A stretch of 64,000 bases of DNA from Lysobacteraceae bacterium (lineage in GTDB: Bacteria; Pseudomonadota; Gammaproteobacteria; Xanthomonadales; Xanthomonadaceae). Within the stretch, counting starts at the first letter, position 1. Each line of letters begins with the position of its first letter. Where the stretch lies: contig JAGWUF010000006.1 of NCBI GenBank assembly GCA_028868545.1, positions 1 through 64,000 of the forward strand. The letters are read 5' to 3'. A program made the position numbers and the translations under genes. Shown here one piece after another: positions 1 to 8,593 of the stretch. The notes under the pieces were generated by a model. That model was not told the origin of the DNA. It saw nothing but the letters and a program-made list of their open reading frames with translations, and did no database searches.

Positions 1-924
1 CGGAAACAGCAGCGCCTGGTTTGCGGGGGTTAGCTTGCGCAGTTCGCGCAGCAGGCTGGTGGCTTGTCGGGACAACGGAACCCAATGAGGAAGTTTGTTC
101 TTCATGCGTCCGTCAGGGATCTCCCAAACGCCTGCATCAAGATCAATTTCTTCCCACCTGCCGCCGATGATCTCTGTCTTGCGGCAGGTGGTCAGCATCA
201 CCAGCAGCATGGCGACGCGGGTCTGTTCGTTCATCAGGGTCCGATCATCGAGCTTCCTCAGGAACTCACCAATCTGATCCGGAGACAGTGCTGGGTGCTT
301 GGTCTGGTCGCGTTTCTTCAGCACCCGGACCGTCGGCACCGGGTTGGCTGTGATCAGGCCGCTGTCGATCGCGTACTCGAAGATGCTCCAGAGATAGTTG
401 CGCAGGTTGCGCGCGACTTCCGGGGCGCGCTCCTCCACGACCTTGAGTAGTTTCGTGATCTCGACCCGGCTGATATCGCTGATCTGACGTGCCTTGAACT
501 TGGGGAGCAGGTCGTTCCGCAGCTCCCTCTCGCGTTGCTTGAGCGTTGCTGGACGCAGGCCTTTCTCGGTTGCGGCCGACCACTCTGCCGCGATGGCCGC
601 AAAGCTGCCTTTGTCGCGAGCGAGGTTGGCCTGGAAGAGCGCCTGTTTGCGCTGCTTCCGATCCGCCACCGGGTTGATGCCCTGCGACACCAGGCGCCTG
701 GATTCACCGTGGGCTTGGCGGGCTTGGGCAAGCGTGACCTCGGGATAGCTACCCAGCGCATCGAGCCCTTCGACGCCGCCGAGGCGGAATTTGTAGCGCC
801 ACAGCTTTGCCCCCGATGGTTGTACGAGCAGGAACAATCCACCACTGTCCGCGAGCTTGTACGCCTTCTCGGCAGGCTTTGCTGCATTGATCTTGACTGC
901 GGTCAGCATGGGGGAAGCCAGCAT
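1..924 (-). CDS. P4-type tyrosine integrase, C-terminus beyond the left edge
   Basis: Not in the ORF track because no stop lies inside the window. Reading the minus strand from the ATG at 924 (alternative ATG at 909) gives an open frame to base 1. The N-terminus has the DUF4102-like arm-binding domain of P4 integrases (INAAKPAEKAYKLADSGG, LFLLVQPSGAKLWRYKFRL). A SAM-like core-binding region follows, then the start of the catalytic domain with the first catalytic Arg in LTTCRKTEI. The HxxR box and Tyr would lie off the window. About 308 residues are visible of a usual 400. It should catalyse site-specific integration of a genomic island or prophage, which implies an island boundary nearby. No tRNA was found next to it. 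Confidence 0.88.
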   Translation of the reverse strand, partial: MLASPMLTAVKINAAKPAEKAYKLADSGGLFLLVQPSGAKLWRYKFRLGGVEGLDALGSYPEVTLAQARQAHGESRRLVSQGINPVADRKQRKQALFQANLARDKGSFAAIAAEWSAATEKGLRPATLKQRERELRNDLLPKFKARQISDISRVEITKLLKVVEERAPEVARNLRNYLWSIFEYAIDSGLITANPVPTVRVLKKRDQTKHPALSPDQIGEFLRKLDDRTLMNEQTRVAMLLVMLTTCRKTEIIGGRWEEIDLDAGVWEIPDGRMKNKLPHWVPLSRQATSLLRELRKLTPANQALLFP

Positions 925-937
925 TGGGGCCTCTAGA

Positions 938-958
938 ATACCCCCAGCGATACCCCCA
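938..958 (-). repeat. Direct repeats upstream of the integrase
   Basis: On the minus strand TGGGGGTAT occurs twice, 12 bases apart (958-950 and 946-938), just upstream of the integrase start. I recall similar G-rich direct repeats preceding P4-type integrase genes, where they could be arm-type binding sites or part of the attachment region. The role here is inference. Confidence 0.5.
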
Positions 959-1165
959 ATCGAATTGGATGGCGTGAAGTCTCCTGGATGCTTACGGCAT
1001 CACGACTTCGACGAAACAACCTGAAATAAGCTGTTTTCGGTATCCATATAGGACATCCTGAAATCACATGGTTCGTCAGTGCACATTCCAGCTGGCGATT
1101 TTCATGCGGTACCTGACGTGTCGAAACGGCGTGTGCTTTTCCGGAGGCGCTGCAATCGGCGACCC

Positions 1166-1183
1166 CTGTCACATTCTGTAACA
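1166..1183 (+). promoter_or_regulatory. Possible Pho-box-like repeat upstream of a phosphoesterase gene
   Basis: CTGTCAC and CTGTAAC are two 7-mers resembling the PhoB half-site CTGTCAT. They lie 10 bases apart start to start, where the classical spacing is 11. The site is about 70 bases upstream of the PHP-domain gene, a putative phosphoesterase, so phosphate-starvation control would make sense. The same bases form an imperfect palindrome (CTGTCACA / TGTAACAG), so another dimeric regulator is possible. Confidence 0.3.
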
Positions 1184-1251
1184 GACGTCCAACATAATTG
1201 CTCCCCGGACACTTTCCGCACGGATGCGGCTCATCCCGGGGAAACCAAATC

Positions 1252-4017
1252 ATGCATTTTCGCCTTTGGCGCCGGCAGGTTCTTGCCTGCGCGCTCACTT
1301 TTGCCTGCACCACCGTCATTGCCGCCGATCTGGGGCATCCCGATCACTACGAATTCGACGCCGTGTTGTCGGTGCCGTTCCGGGCGGTCGGCGCGAACTT
1401 TCCGATCAAGCTCGACTTCGATTACCCCGGCGCGGGCGGTGCGACCCAGGCGGCCTGGATCCTGGACGTGCTGGCGCCCGACGGGAAGCTGATCGGCAGC
1501 GATACCGGCATTGCGCCGCTGGACAACGGTCGCGGCACGGTCACTGGCCGCTGGAACAGCCGCAGCCTGGATGGCAAGGTGCTGGCTCCCGGTTACTACA
1601 CGGTGCGCCTGCGCGCGGTTCCGACGATCGCCCTGCGCGAGGGCGACCGCATGAGCGTGGAGCAGCGCGTGCAGCAGGCGCTCGCCATGTTCGCCGATGA
1701 AGTGGTGGAGCAGCGCTACGACGTGATGCTGGGCCAGGTGCCGAAAGCGCGGATGCCGGCGATGCAGTTGCTGAAAACCGGCCACAGCAGCGGTGCCGCG
1801 ATCGGTGCGGGTGCAGTGCCGCAGGGGGCGGCGACACTGAAGGCCGCGGCCACCGCCAGCCTGCCTTACACCATCTACTACGGCAACCTGCACAGCCAGA
1901 CCAACCACAGCGACGGCGGCACGGCCGTTGCCAGCTGCGCCGGTTCGGAAGTGCCGCAAGGCGGCAGCATGGGCCCGAGCGATGCCTACGCGATGATGAA
2001 GGTCCAGGCCGGCGGCGATTTCCTGCTCACCTCCGAACACAACCACATGTATGACGGCTCGACCGGCACCAACCTCTCCGCGAGCCCGGTGACCGCCAAC
2101 AACCTGTTCGCGTCCGGCCTGTCCGCCGCCGCCAGCTACCGCAGCGCGAATCCGGACTTCATGGCGCTGTACGGCACCGAGTGGGGCGTGATCAGCAACG
2201 GCGGCCACCTCAACATCATCAATCCCGATGCCCTGGCGAGCTGGGAATACAACAGCAGCAACCAGCTGATCGGCAGCGTCGCCACCGTCAAGTCCGATTA
2301 CGCCAACCTGTACGCGACCATGCGGACGCGCGGCTGGATCGGCCAGTTCAACCATCCTTCGACCACGCAGTTCGCGATCGGCGGCATCGGCATGGCGTAC
2401 GACGCCAACGGCGCCGACGTGATGGTGCTGGCGGAAGTCCTCAACAGCTCCGCGTTCTCCACCAACGTCACCCAGACCGAAGCCGGCCGCAGCAGTTACG
2501 TTGCGGCCTGGAACAAGCTGCTGGAGGCGGGGTACCGGGTGGCACCGACCACCAACCAGGACAACCATTGCGCCAACTGGGGCCTGAGCTTCACCAACCG
2601 CACCGGCGTGCTGTTGCCCAGCGACGCCGCGTTGACCACCGCCAACTTCTACGACGCCCTGCGTGCGCGCCGCGTGTTCGCCAGCGAGGACCGCACCAGC
2701 CAGCTGGTACTGACCGGCAACGGCAACGTGATGGGCATGAGCTTCGCCAACAGCGGCAGCCTCACCCTGGCGGCGAACTTCGCCAGCGCCAGCGGGCAGA
2801 CCGCGCAGCGCGTGCAGTTCTTCGAAGGCGTGCCGGGTCGCAACGGCACCGTCACCCAGCTCACCGAAGGCAGCGGCAGCTATACCTTCACCCCCGCGAC
2901 CGGCAAGCACTTCTACTACGCCCAGGTCACCCAGGCGAACGGCTTGCGGCTCTGGTCGGCCCCGATCTGGGTCGACCAGGGGGGCACTCCGCCGGTCGAC
3001 ACCACCCCGCCGACGGTCAGCGCCAGCGTGACCGGCAGCAGCGGCACCATCAACCTGTCAACCATCACGTCCGACAACGTCGGTGTCACCCGGGTCGAGT
3101 TCTACATCGATGGCGCGCTGGTCGGTGCCGTGACCAACCCGCCATTCGCGATGACCTACGATTCGACCACGCTGGCCAATGGCAGCCACAGCCTGACCGC
3201 CAAGGCTTTTGATGCGGCTGGCAACAACACGACCTCCACTGCGGTCGCGTTCAACATCAGCAATGTCACCGCCGACACCACGGCGCCAACCGTGAGTTCC
3301 AGCGTGAGCGGCACCTCGGGCACCATCACGCTGTCCGCCACCGCATCCGACAATGTCGGCGTCACCAAGGTGGAGTTCCTCGTCGATGGCGTGCTCAAGG
3401 GCAGCGACACCACGGCGCCGTACGCAATGACCCTGGACTCGACCACCCTGGCCAACGGCAGCCACACCCTGACCGCCAAGGCCTATGATGCCGCCAACAA
3501 CGTCGGCACCTCCACCGCGGTCGCGTTCTCGGTCGACAACAGCGCGCCGGCGGTGGAACGTCTCCTCAACGGCAGCTTCGAGTCGGGCAAGACCAGCTGG
3601 GCGGCGTCGAGCGGCGTGATCACCAACAGCAGCACGTACGCGGCCAGGACCGGCACCTGGAAGGCCTGGCTGAACGGCTATGGCAAGGCCAATACCGAAT
3701 ACGTGTACCAGTCGGTGGCGATCCCGGCGACCGCCACCAGCGCCACGCTCACGTTCTGGTTGCGCGTGGCGAGCAACGAAACCACCACCACCGCGGCCTA
3801 CGACACCCTCAAGATCCAGGTGCGCAACGGCAGCAATGCCGTGCTGGCCACGCTGGCCACGTACTCGAACCTCAACAAGGGCAGCAGCTACGTGCAACGC
3901 ACGTTCGACGTCAGTGCCTACAAGGGGCAGACGATCCGCGTGTATTTCGAAGGCGTCGAGGGTGCGCAGGTCGCGACGTCGTTCATCGTGGACGACGTGT
4001 CGCTGATGACGAAGTAA
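1252..4017 (+). CDS. Secreted PHP-domain protein with Ig-like repeats and C-terminal jelly-roll domain
   Basis: About 921 residues from the ATG at 1252. This start is preferred over the track start (1198) because it opens directly on a signal peptide (MHFRLWRRQVLACALTF, cleavage near ACTTVIA-AD). Residues about 25-125 look like a beta-sandwich domain. About 205-500 is a PHP/DUF3604-like metal-dependent phosphoesterase region with NLHSQTNHSDGG, LTSEHNH, QFNHP and NQDNHCANWG as likely metal ligands. Two near-identical Ig-like repeats follow (about 583-675 and 676-763, each with SDNVGVT, VEF and LANGSH), then a C-terminal LLNGSFESG... domain like carbohydrate-binding jelly rolls. It is probably an extracellular or surface hydrolase of unknown substrate. 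A strong terminator follows. Confidence 0.8.
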   Translation: MHFRLWRRQVLACALTFACTTVIAADLGHPDHYEFDAVLSVPFRAVGANFPIKLDFDYPGAGGATQAAWILDVLAPDGKLIGSDTGIAPLDNGRGTVTGRWNSRSLDGKVLAPGYYTVRLRAVPTIALREGDRMSVEQRVQQALAMFADEVVEQRYDVMLGQVPKARMPAMQLLKTGHSSGAAIGAGAVPQGAATLKAAATASLPYTIYYGNLHSQTNHSDGGTAVASCAGSEVPQGGSMGPSDAYAMMKVQAGGDFLLTSEHNHMYDGSTGTNLSASPVTANNLFASGLSAAASYRSANPDFMALYGTEWGVISNGGHLNIINPDALASWEYNSSNQLIGSVATVKSDYANLYATMRTRGWIGQFNHPSTTQFAIGGIGMAYDANGADVMVLAEVLNSSAFSTNVTQTEAGRSSYVAAWNKLLEAGYRVAPTTNQDNHCANWGLSFTNRTGVLLPSDAALTTANFYDALRARRVFASEDRTSQLVLTGNGNVMGMSFANSGSLTLAANFASASGQTAQRVQFFEGVPGRNGTVTQLTEGSGSYTFTPATGKHFYYAQVTQANGLRLWSAPIWVDQGGTPPVDTTPPTVSASVTGSSGTINLSTITSDNVGVTRVEFYIDGALVGAVTNPPFAMTYDSTTLANGSHSLTAKAFDAAGNNTTSTAVAFNISNVTADTTAPTVSSSVSGTSGTITLSATASDNVGVTKVEFLVDGVLKGSDTTAPYAMTLDSTTLANGSHTLTAKAYDAANNVGTSTAVAFSVDNSAPAVERLLNGSFESGKTSWAASSGVITNSSTYAARTGTWKAWLNGYGKANTEYVYQSVAIPATATSATLTFWLRVASNETTTTAAYDTLKIQVRNGSNAVLATLATYSNLNKGSSYVQRTFDVSAYKGQTIRVYFEGVEGAQVATSFIVDDVSLMTK

Positions 4018-4043
4018 GCGAAGTAAAGGGCATCTCGCCTGAA

Positions 4044-4073
4044 AGCCGCGCCGCTCCGGCGCGGCTTTTTTTT
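4044..4073 (+). terminator. Rho-independent terminator after the PHP-domain gene
   Basis: A perfect 9-bp stem (AGCCGCGCC / GGCGCGGCT), 5-base loop and eight T. It begins about 27 bases after the stop codon. Confidence 0.9.
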
Positions 4074-4141
4074 GGCTCTTCACCCAAGTCCGGACAACAC
4101 CGCCAGACTGCAGGCTGCCGGCCTGGCGGCGCTGTGAGACC

Positions 4142-5059
4142 TCAATACCCCGCCGCGTCGAGTGCGACTTCGGCGGCGCCGCGACCGATGTCGATCAGCT
4201 CGCCGGCACGCCAGAATTCGTAGAACTCGCAGGCATCGCGCGGAATGTGGATCAGCAGTTCCGGCGGTTCCAGTGCCAGCTGCACGCGACCGATGCGTTC
4301 CTGCATGGTATCCAGCGAACGGGTCATCACCTCCATCAGGCCGAAGTGATGCGTTGGCATGCCGGTTTCGTCATCGTCGCCGAAGTGCTCCTCCCACCAG
4401 CGCGCCAGGATGCCGGGGGCGCTTTGTCCTTCGCTGGCATCGGCGTCGCGGACGGGGGTTTCGGCACGCTCCTGCGGCCGGCTGTGGATGTCCACCGCAA
4501 TCACCCGATGCGGGCCGGCCAGCCGGGTGGCGGTGATCGGCAGCGGGGCCAGCAAGCCGCCATCCACCAGTTCCATGCCGCCGATACTCAACGGGGTGAA
4601 GATGCCGGGGATGGCGAACGAGGCGCGCAGGGCGTCCCACAGATCGCCGTGGCGCAACCAGACTTCGCGCTGGGATTTCAGGTCCACCGCCACCGCGGTG
4701 AAGTCGATCGGAAGCTCTTCGATGCGCGGCTCGCCGATGACCTCGCGCAGGGTGCGCACCAGCCGGTTGCCGGTGAACATGGCCGGCCGGCCCATGCCCG
4801 GATCCAGCAGGCGCAGCATCTGGCTGCGCGTGGTGGCGCACATCCAGTCGCGCAGTTCGCTCAATTTGCCGGCGGCGAAGCAGCCGCCGACCAGCGCCCC
4901 GCACGAGGTGCCGGCCACGGCCGTGACATACAGGCCACGGGCCTGCAGCACTTCGATCACCCCGATCTGCGCCAGCCCGCGCGCGCCGCCGCCGCCCAGC
5001 GCCAGCACGATCGAGGCGTCGCGGCTGTCGTCATTGACCGGGCGCGCAGCAACCGGCAT
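4142..5059 (-). CDS. Patatin-like phospholipase (RssA/YchK type)
   Basis: 305 residues, a usual length for bacterial patatins. It has the oxyanion motif GGGGARG (about 22-28), the nucleophile elbow GTSCG (Ser52) and the Asp of the catalytic dyad in DGG (Asp166). These predict a cytosolic or membrane-associated lipid acyl hydrolase. No signal peptide is visible. The start overlaps the stop of the upstream WYL regulator gene by one base (TGATG), so the two genes are translationally coupled and probably one transcript. The lipid substrate cannot be read from sequence. Confidence 0.9.
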   Translation of the reverse strand: MPVAARPVNDDSRDASIVLALGGGGARGLAQIGVIEVLQARGLYVTAVAGTSCGALVGGCFAAGKLSELRDWMCATTRSQMLRLLDPGMGRPAMFTGNRLVRTLREVIGEPRIEELPIDFTAVAVDLKSQREVWLRHGDLWDALRASFAIPGIFTPLSIGGMELVDGGLLAPLPITATRLAGPHRVIAVDIHSRPQERAETPVRDADASEGQSAPGILARWWEEHFGDDDETGMPTHHFGLMEVMTRSLDTMQERIGRVQLALEPPELLIHIPRDACEFYEFWRAGELIDIGRGAAEVALDAAGY

Positions 5060-6030
5060 CAGTCGTCCTCGTAATTGGCAATGGCCAGTTGCAGATGGCT
5101 GCGCAATTGTTCGCGCAACGATCGGGGTTCGATGATCTCGGCGTCGGCGCCGTAATGCAGCACGTCCATCAGCAATTCGCGCGGCACCGAATACGGCACC
5201 TTCAATTCATAGCTGCCATCGGCCAGATGCCGGCCCTGCTGCTGCGAATGCCAGTGCTCGTCGGCCACCCAGCGCGCCGCCTGCGGGCTGAAACGAATGG
5301 TGGCCCAGCCCTTGGGGATGCCGGAAAAAATGCCGTAGCTGGCGGCCAGATGGGCGTCCAGCGCCGCATCATCGACGTCGTGGAGGTCGCCTTCGGCAAA
5401 CCGCACGGCCGACATGCGGTCGATGGAAAAGCTGCGCAGCGCCTCGCGATCATGGTCCCAGGCATCCAGATACCAGTTGTCGCGGTAGTGCGTGAGCCGC
5501 TGCGGGCTGACCGTGCGCCGGGTTTTCTGGTTGGTGGAGCGGGCCCGGTAATCGAAGGCCAACCCCCGCCGCTCCAGCACGCTGGAAGCCACGATGCGGA
5601 AGCCGTGCTCGTCCATCCTGCGGCCGCGATGCGGGATCACCCGCACCCGCTGCAGCGGCAGCGGCTTGTTGCCGGCATGGGTGCTCAACAGCTTGTCCAC
5701 CCGTTGCTGCAAGGGCGCCAATGCCTGCGACAACATGCCGCCGCTGCTGCGCGCCAGCAATTGCTGCGCTGCCAGCAGGGCATGCAGTTCTTCCGAATTC
5801 AGCCACAGGCCGGGCAACTCGAAACGCTCGGTCTCGGCTTTGTCGTAGCCGTAGCCGGCCTCACCATCGCCCACCACCGGCGCCATCAGCGCGTCACGCA
5901 GGAAGGCGATGTCGCGGTACACGGTGGCGCGGGAGCAGCCCAGGTCGTCCTGCAGCTGGGCCACGGTGACCGGACGACGGGCCGCCTGCAGATGGCGGTG
6001 GATGGCGATGATGCGTTCATAGCGTTCCAT
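5059..6030 (-). CDS. WYL-domain transcriptional regulator (YafY family)
   Basis: 323 residues. The N-terminal winged HTH (HTH_11 / DeoR-like) covers about 1-60, with VTVAQLQDDLGCSRATVYRDI as the recognition region. A WYL ligand-sensing domain follows with TVSPQRLTHYRDNWYLDAWD and a C-terminal WCX-like extension. WYL proteins bind nucleotides or nucleic acids and regulate stress or defence genes; the target here is unknown. It is the first gene of a two-gene unit with the patatin gene. No CBASS, Thoeris or other defence partner was found beside it. Confidence 0.88.
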   Translation of the reverse strand: MERYERIIAIHRHLQAARRPVTVAQLQDDLGCSRATVYRDIAFLRDALMAPVVGDGEAGYGYDKAETERFELPGLWLNSEELHALLAAQQLLARSSGGMLSQALAPLQQRVDKLLSTHAGNKPLPLQRVRVIPHRGRRMDEHGFRIVASSVLERRGLAFDYRARSTNQKTRRTVSPQRLTHYRDNWYLDAWDHDREALRSFSIDRMSAVRFAEGDLHDVDDAALDAHLAASYGIFSGIPKGWATIRFSPQAARWVADEHWHSQQQGRHLADGSYELKVPYSVPRELLMDVLHYGADAEIIEPRSLREQLRSHLQLAIANYEDD

Positions 6031-6118
6031 CGCCCGATTATGCGTCAGCGCCCGCCTGCGTGGACGCGGGCAGGCGCGCAGTCATCCGCCGGCCACGCGC
6101 GCCGGGTATGATGCGGCC

Positions 6119-6766
6119 ATGCTCGCCGCTGCCACCCCTCTGATGCTGTGGCTGGCGCTGTCCGCGCCGCCCGCCGTCACCACCCCGGCACCGCTGCCCC
6201 TGTTGCAGCCGGCGGTGGCGCAGCGCCTGGTCGATCCACCCCGTTGCCTTGCCGCGCACTGCCTGCATGGCGAATGGCAGCAGGCGGCGCTGGTCAGCAT
6301 TCCCGCCGGCCAGCGTCGCATCGACGCCGAGGATCTGCCCGGCAGCGGCAGCCGCCTGCGCCTGGCCAGCAGCCGCAGCGACTGGCTCAAGGCCCAGGGC
6401 AACAAGGCCCGGCTGGGGATGCAGTACGGCACCCAGGCGATGCAGACTCGGGACACCAGTCTGAAGATGTCGGTGGACACCGGCTATCGCATGAAGGGCT
6501 ATGCCGATGACGGCATTGCCGGAACCGGGCCGATCCTGCGCGGGCAGGTGGAGTGGCAGCAGGCATTGGGCAAGCGCACCCGCCTGTCGCAGACCACCCG
6601 GGTGGAAACCGGCCAGCAAGGGGCCTATCTGCGCAACAGCCTGCAGTTGAAGACCCAGCTGCAGCCGAAACTGACCTTGAGCACGGGGGTCGAGCTGTCG
6701 CGTGACAGCCATCTGGCCGGGCGCAACAAGACCGACGCCAGCATGAACCTGCGTTACGCGTTCTGA
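6119..6766 (+). CDS. Putative outer-membrane beta-barrel protein (DUF481/YdiY-like)
   Basis: 215 residues beginning with a signal-like segment (MLAAATPLMLWLALSAPPAV). The second half shows alternating strands such as GQVEWQQALGKRTRLSQTTRVE and LSTGVELSRDSHL, and the protein ends in Phe (NLRYAF), the typical BAM C-terminal signature. Length and pattern resemble small salt-induced OMPs, but the family assignment is tentative. It lies between divergent and convergent neighbours and is probably monocistronic. Confidence 0.6.
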   Translation: MLAAATPLMLWLALSAPPAVTTPAPLPLLQPAVAQRLVDPPRCLAAHCLHGEWQQAALVSIPAGQRRIDAEDLPGSGSRLRLASSRSDWLKAQGNKARLGMQYGTQAMQTRDTSLKMSVDTGYRMKGYADDGIAGTGPILRGQVEWQQALGKRTRLSQTTRVETGQQGAYLRNSLQLKTQLQPKLTLSTGVELSRDSHLAGRNKTDASMNLRYAF

Positions 6767-6786
6767 TATTTCCCTGTTTCCCGCGC

Positions 6787-7701
6787 TCAACCCGCGTCGA
6801 TCAGGGCCCGCGCACCCTGCGCCAGCAAGGCTTCCGCCACCACATTGCCCAGCGCTTCCGGGGCATCGGCTGCCGCGTGTGCCTGCGCGCGGATGCACTG
6901 CCCGTCGCGTGCAGACCCCACCAGCCCTTGCAACTGCAACTGCTCGCCCGTCAGCGTGGCCAGCGCCGCCACCGGCACATGGCAGCTGCCATGCAGGGCC
7001 AGGTTCATCGCCCGCTCGGCGCGCACGCAGGTCCGGGTGACGGCATCGTCCAGCGCCGCGCACAAGACCCGGGTGGCCGCATCGTCGTCCCGGCATTCAA
7101 TGGCAATGGCCCCTTGCGCCGGTGCCGGCAACCACTGCGGGGCGTCCAGCCGGGCGCGAATGCGGCCCGCGAAGCCCAGCCGTTGCAGGCCGGCACAAGC
7201 CAGCACGATGGCGTCGTAGTCGCCGGCATCGAGTTTGGCCAGGCGCGTGTTGACGTTGCCGCGCAGGTCGCGCAATTGCAGATCCGGGCGCAGCGCCCGC
7301 AGCTGGGCTTGCCGGCGCAACGAGGATGTGCCCACGCAGGCACCCGGCGGCAGTGCCGCGAGCGCGGCGAACCGCGGGCTGACGAAGGCATCGGCATGGT
7401 CGGCGCGGGCCAGCACGGCGGCCAGCGCGAAGCCCGGCTCCAACTGCATCGGCACGTCTTTCAGCGAATGCACCGCGCAGTCGGCGTCGCCGCGCTGCAT
7501 GGCCAGTTCGAGTTCTTTCAGGAACAACCCCTTGCCGCCAATCGCCGCCAGCGAGCGATCCAGGATTTCATCGCCCCGGGTGGACAGCGGCACCAGTTCG
7601 ACCTGCAGGCCGGGGTGGGCAGTGCGCAATCGGTTGGCAACATGTTCGGTCTGCCACAGGGCAAGCGGGCTTTTGCGGGTGGCGATGCGCAGCACGGTCA
7701 T
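6787..7701 (-). CDS. hemC: Porphobilinogen deaminase (hydroxymethylbilane synthase)
   Basis: 304 residues, full length. It polymerises four porphobilinogens to hydroxymethylbilane in tetrapyrrole synthesis. It has the N-terminal [12 protein letters not shown], the catalytic loop HSLKDVP (Asp82), [19 protein letters not shown], and the dipyrromethane-cofactor Cys in HGSCHVPVA (Cys240). The cofactor loop differs slightly from the common GGCQVPIG. It lies downstream of an AlgR-like regulator gene, as in pseudomonads (algR-hemC). The spacer carries a 13-bp tandem repeat. Confidence 0.97.
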   Translation of the reverse strand: MTVLRIATRKSPLALWQTEHVANRLRTAHPGLQVELVPLSTRGDEILDRSLAAIGGKGLFLKELELAMQRGDADCAVHSLKDVPMQLEPGFALAAVLARADHADAFVSPRFAALAALPPGACVGTSSLRRQAQLRALRPDLQLRDLRGNVNTRLAKLDAGDYDAIVLACAGLQRLGFAGRIRARLDAPQWLPAPAQGAIAIECRDDDAATRVLCAALDDAVTRTCVRAERAMNLALHGSCHVPVAALATLTGEQLQLQGLVGSARDGQCIRAQAHAAADAPEALGNVVAEALLAQGARALIDAG

Positions 7702-7717
7702 GCGCCCATTATCGCCA

Positions 7718-7756
7718 TTTGTGACGGGCCATTGTGACGGGCCATTGTGGCGGGCC
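7718..7756. repeat. Three tandem copies of a 13-bp unit upstream of hemC
   Basis: The unit ATTGTGACGGGCC occurs three times in tandem (first copy TTTG..., third copy with one A-to-G change), with a decayed fourth start (CTTGTG). The array lies between the stop of the AlgR-like gene and the hemC start, about 17 bases upstream of the hemC ATG. Confidence 0.85.
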
Positions 7757-7783
7757 CTTGTGCGCCACCACGGGCGCGACGCC

Positions 7784-8524
7784 TCACAGATGCCGCAGGG
7801 TCTCGCGCAACTGGGTCAGGCTGCGCCGGCTGACCTCCAGCGGCGGCCCGCCATGCCGCAGCACCGCGTGCACATGGCCTTCGGGTGAGCGCCGCAGCTC
7901 GGTGATTTCCTCGCGCGCCACCAGGCAATTGCGATGGATGCGGACGAAGCGTTCGGCGAATTCGGCTTCCAGCGATTTCAGCGACTCCTCGATCAGATCC
8001 TCGCCGCGCGCATGGTGCACCACCACGTATTTCTCGTCGGCCTGCAGATAGCGAATCTCGTCCACCGGGATCATCCGCAAATGCCCGCCCAGCCGCGCGC
8101 ACAGCTGACTGCGCGCCCTGGCCTCGTCGCTGCGTGCGGAGCCGCGCCCGGCCAGGAAGGTGCGCACCTTCTCCAGCGCCAGCGCCAGCCGCTCGCTGCG
8201 CACCGGCTTGACCAGATAGTCCAGTGCCTGGGCCTCGAAGGCCGACAGTGCATGCGCATCGTAGGCGGTGCAGAACACCACCGCCGGGCGCGGCTGCAGC
8301 GCAGCCAGCGCACGCGCCGCCTCCAGCCCGTCCATGCCGGGCATGGCGATGTCCAGCAGCACCAGATCCGGCTGCAGCTGCGCACAGGCAGCCAATGCCG
8401 CCCGGCCATCACCGGCTTCGCCCACCACCGTGACCTGCGGCAGTGCGGCCAGCAGGTTGATCAAACGCGCACGCGCCAGCGGTTCGTCATCGACGACCAG
8501 TACACGCATCGCAACTGCGTTCAT
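7784..8524 (-). CDS. algR: LytTR-family response regulator, AlgR-like
   Basis: 246 residues. The receiver domain has VVDDEP, the phospho-acceptor Asp58 in [10 protein letters not shown], and [11 protein letters not shown]-terminal LytTR DNA-binding domain (about 140-240) has [15 protein letters not shown] and [10 protein letters not shown]. The start at 8524 has GGAGAG six bases upstream. It is followed by hemC. The usual partner, an AlgZ/FimS-type sensor kinase, is not upstream; an esterase gene is there instead. AlgR proteins control exopolysaccharide, type IV pili and virulence, but targets here are unknown. Confidence 0.85.
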   Translation of the reverse strand: MNAVAMRVLVVDDEPLARARLINLLAALPQVTVVGEAGDGRAALAACAQLQPDLVLLDIAMPGMDGLEAARALAALQPRPAVVFCTAYDAHALSAFEAQALDYLVKPVRSERLALALEKVRTFLAGRGSARSDEARARSQLCARLGGHLRMIPVDEIRYLQADEKYVVVHHARGEDLIEESLKSLEAEFAERFVRIHRNCLVAREEITELRRSPEGHVHAVLRHGGPPLEVSRRSLTQLRETLRHL

Positions 8525-8593
8525 GGCGGACTCTCCGTGGCCCGCGGGGCAGGCTCGACCCGATGTTAGCCGCGCAGGGCGGCCAGCGTCACC

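Larger units (their letters stand above)
925..1251. other. Intergenic region between integrase and PHP-domain gene
   Basis: About 330 bases without a supported gene. It holds the G-rich repeats next to the integrase and the Pho-box-like repeat near 1166-1183. No tRNA cloverleaf or clear attachment core was recognised. ORFs 933-1319 (-) and 1079-1492 (+) read through it but look like shadows. Confidence 0.6.

Noticed and set aside
5059-6030. WYL regulator as a marker of a defence system
   Set aside because: WYL regulators do occur in defence islands, but the partner is a patatin phospholipase of the housekeeping type and no nucleotide cyclase or other sensor gene lies nearby.
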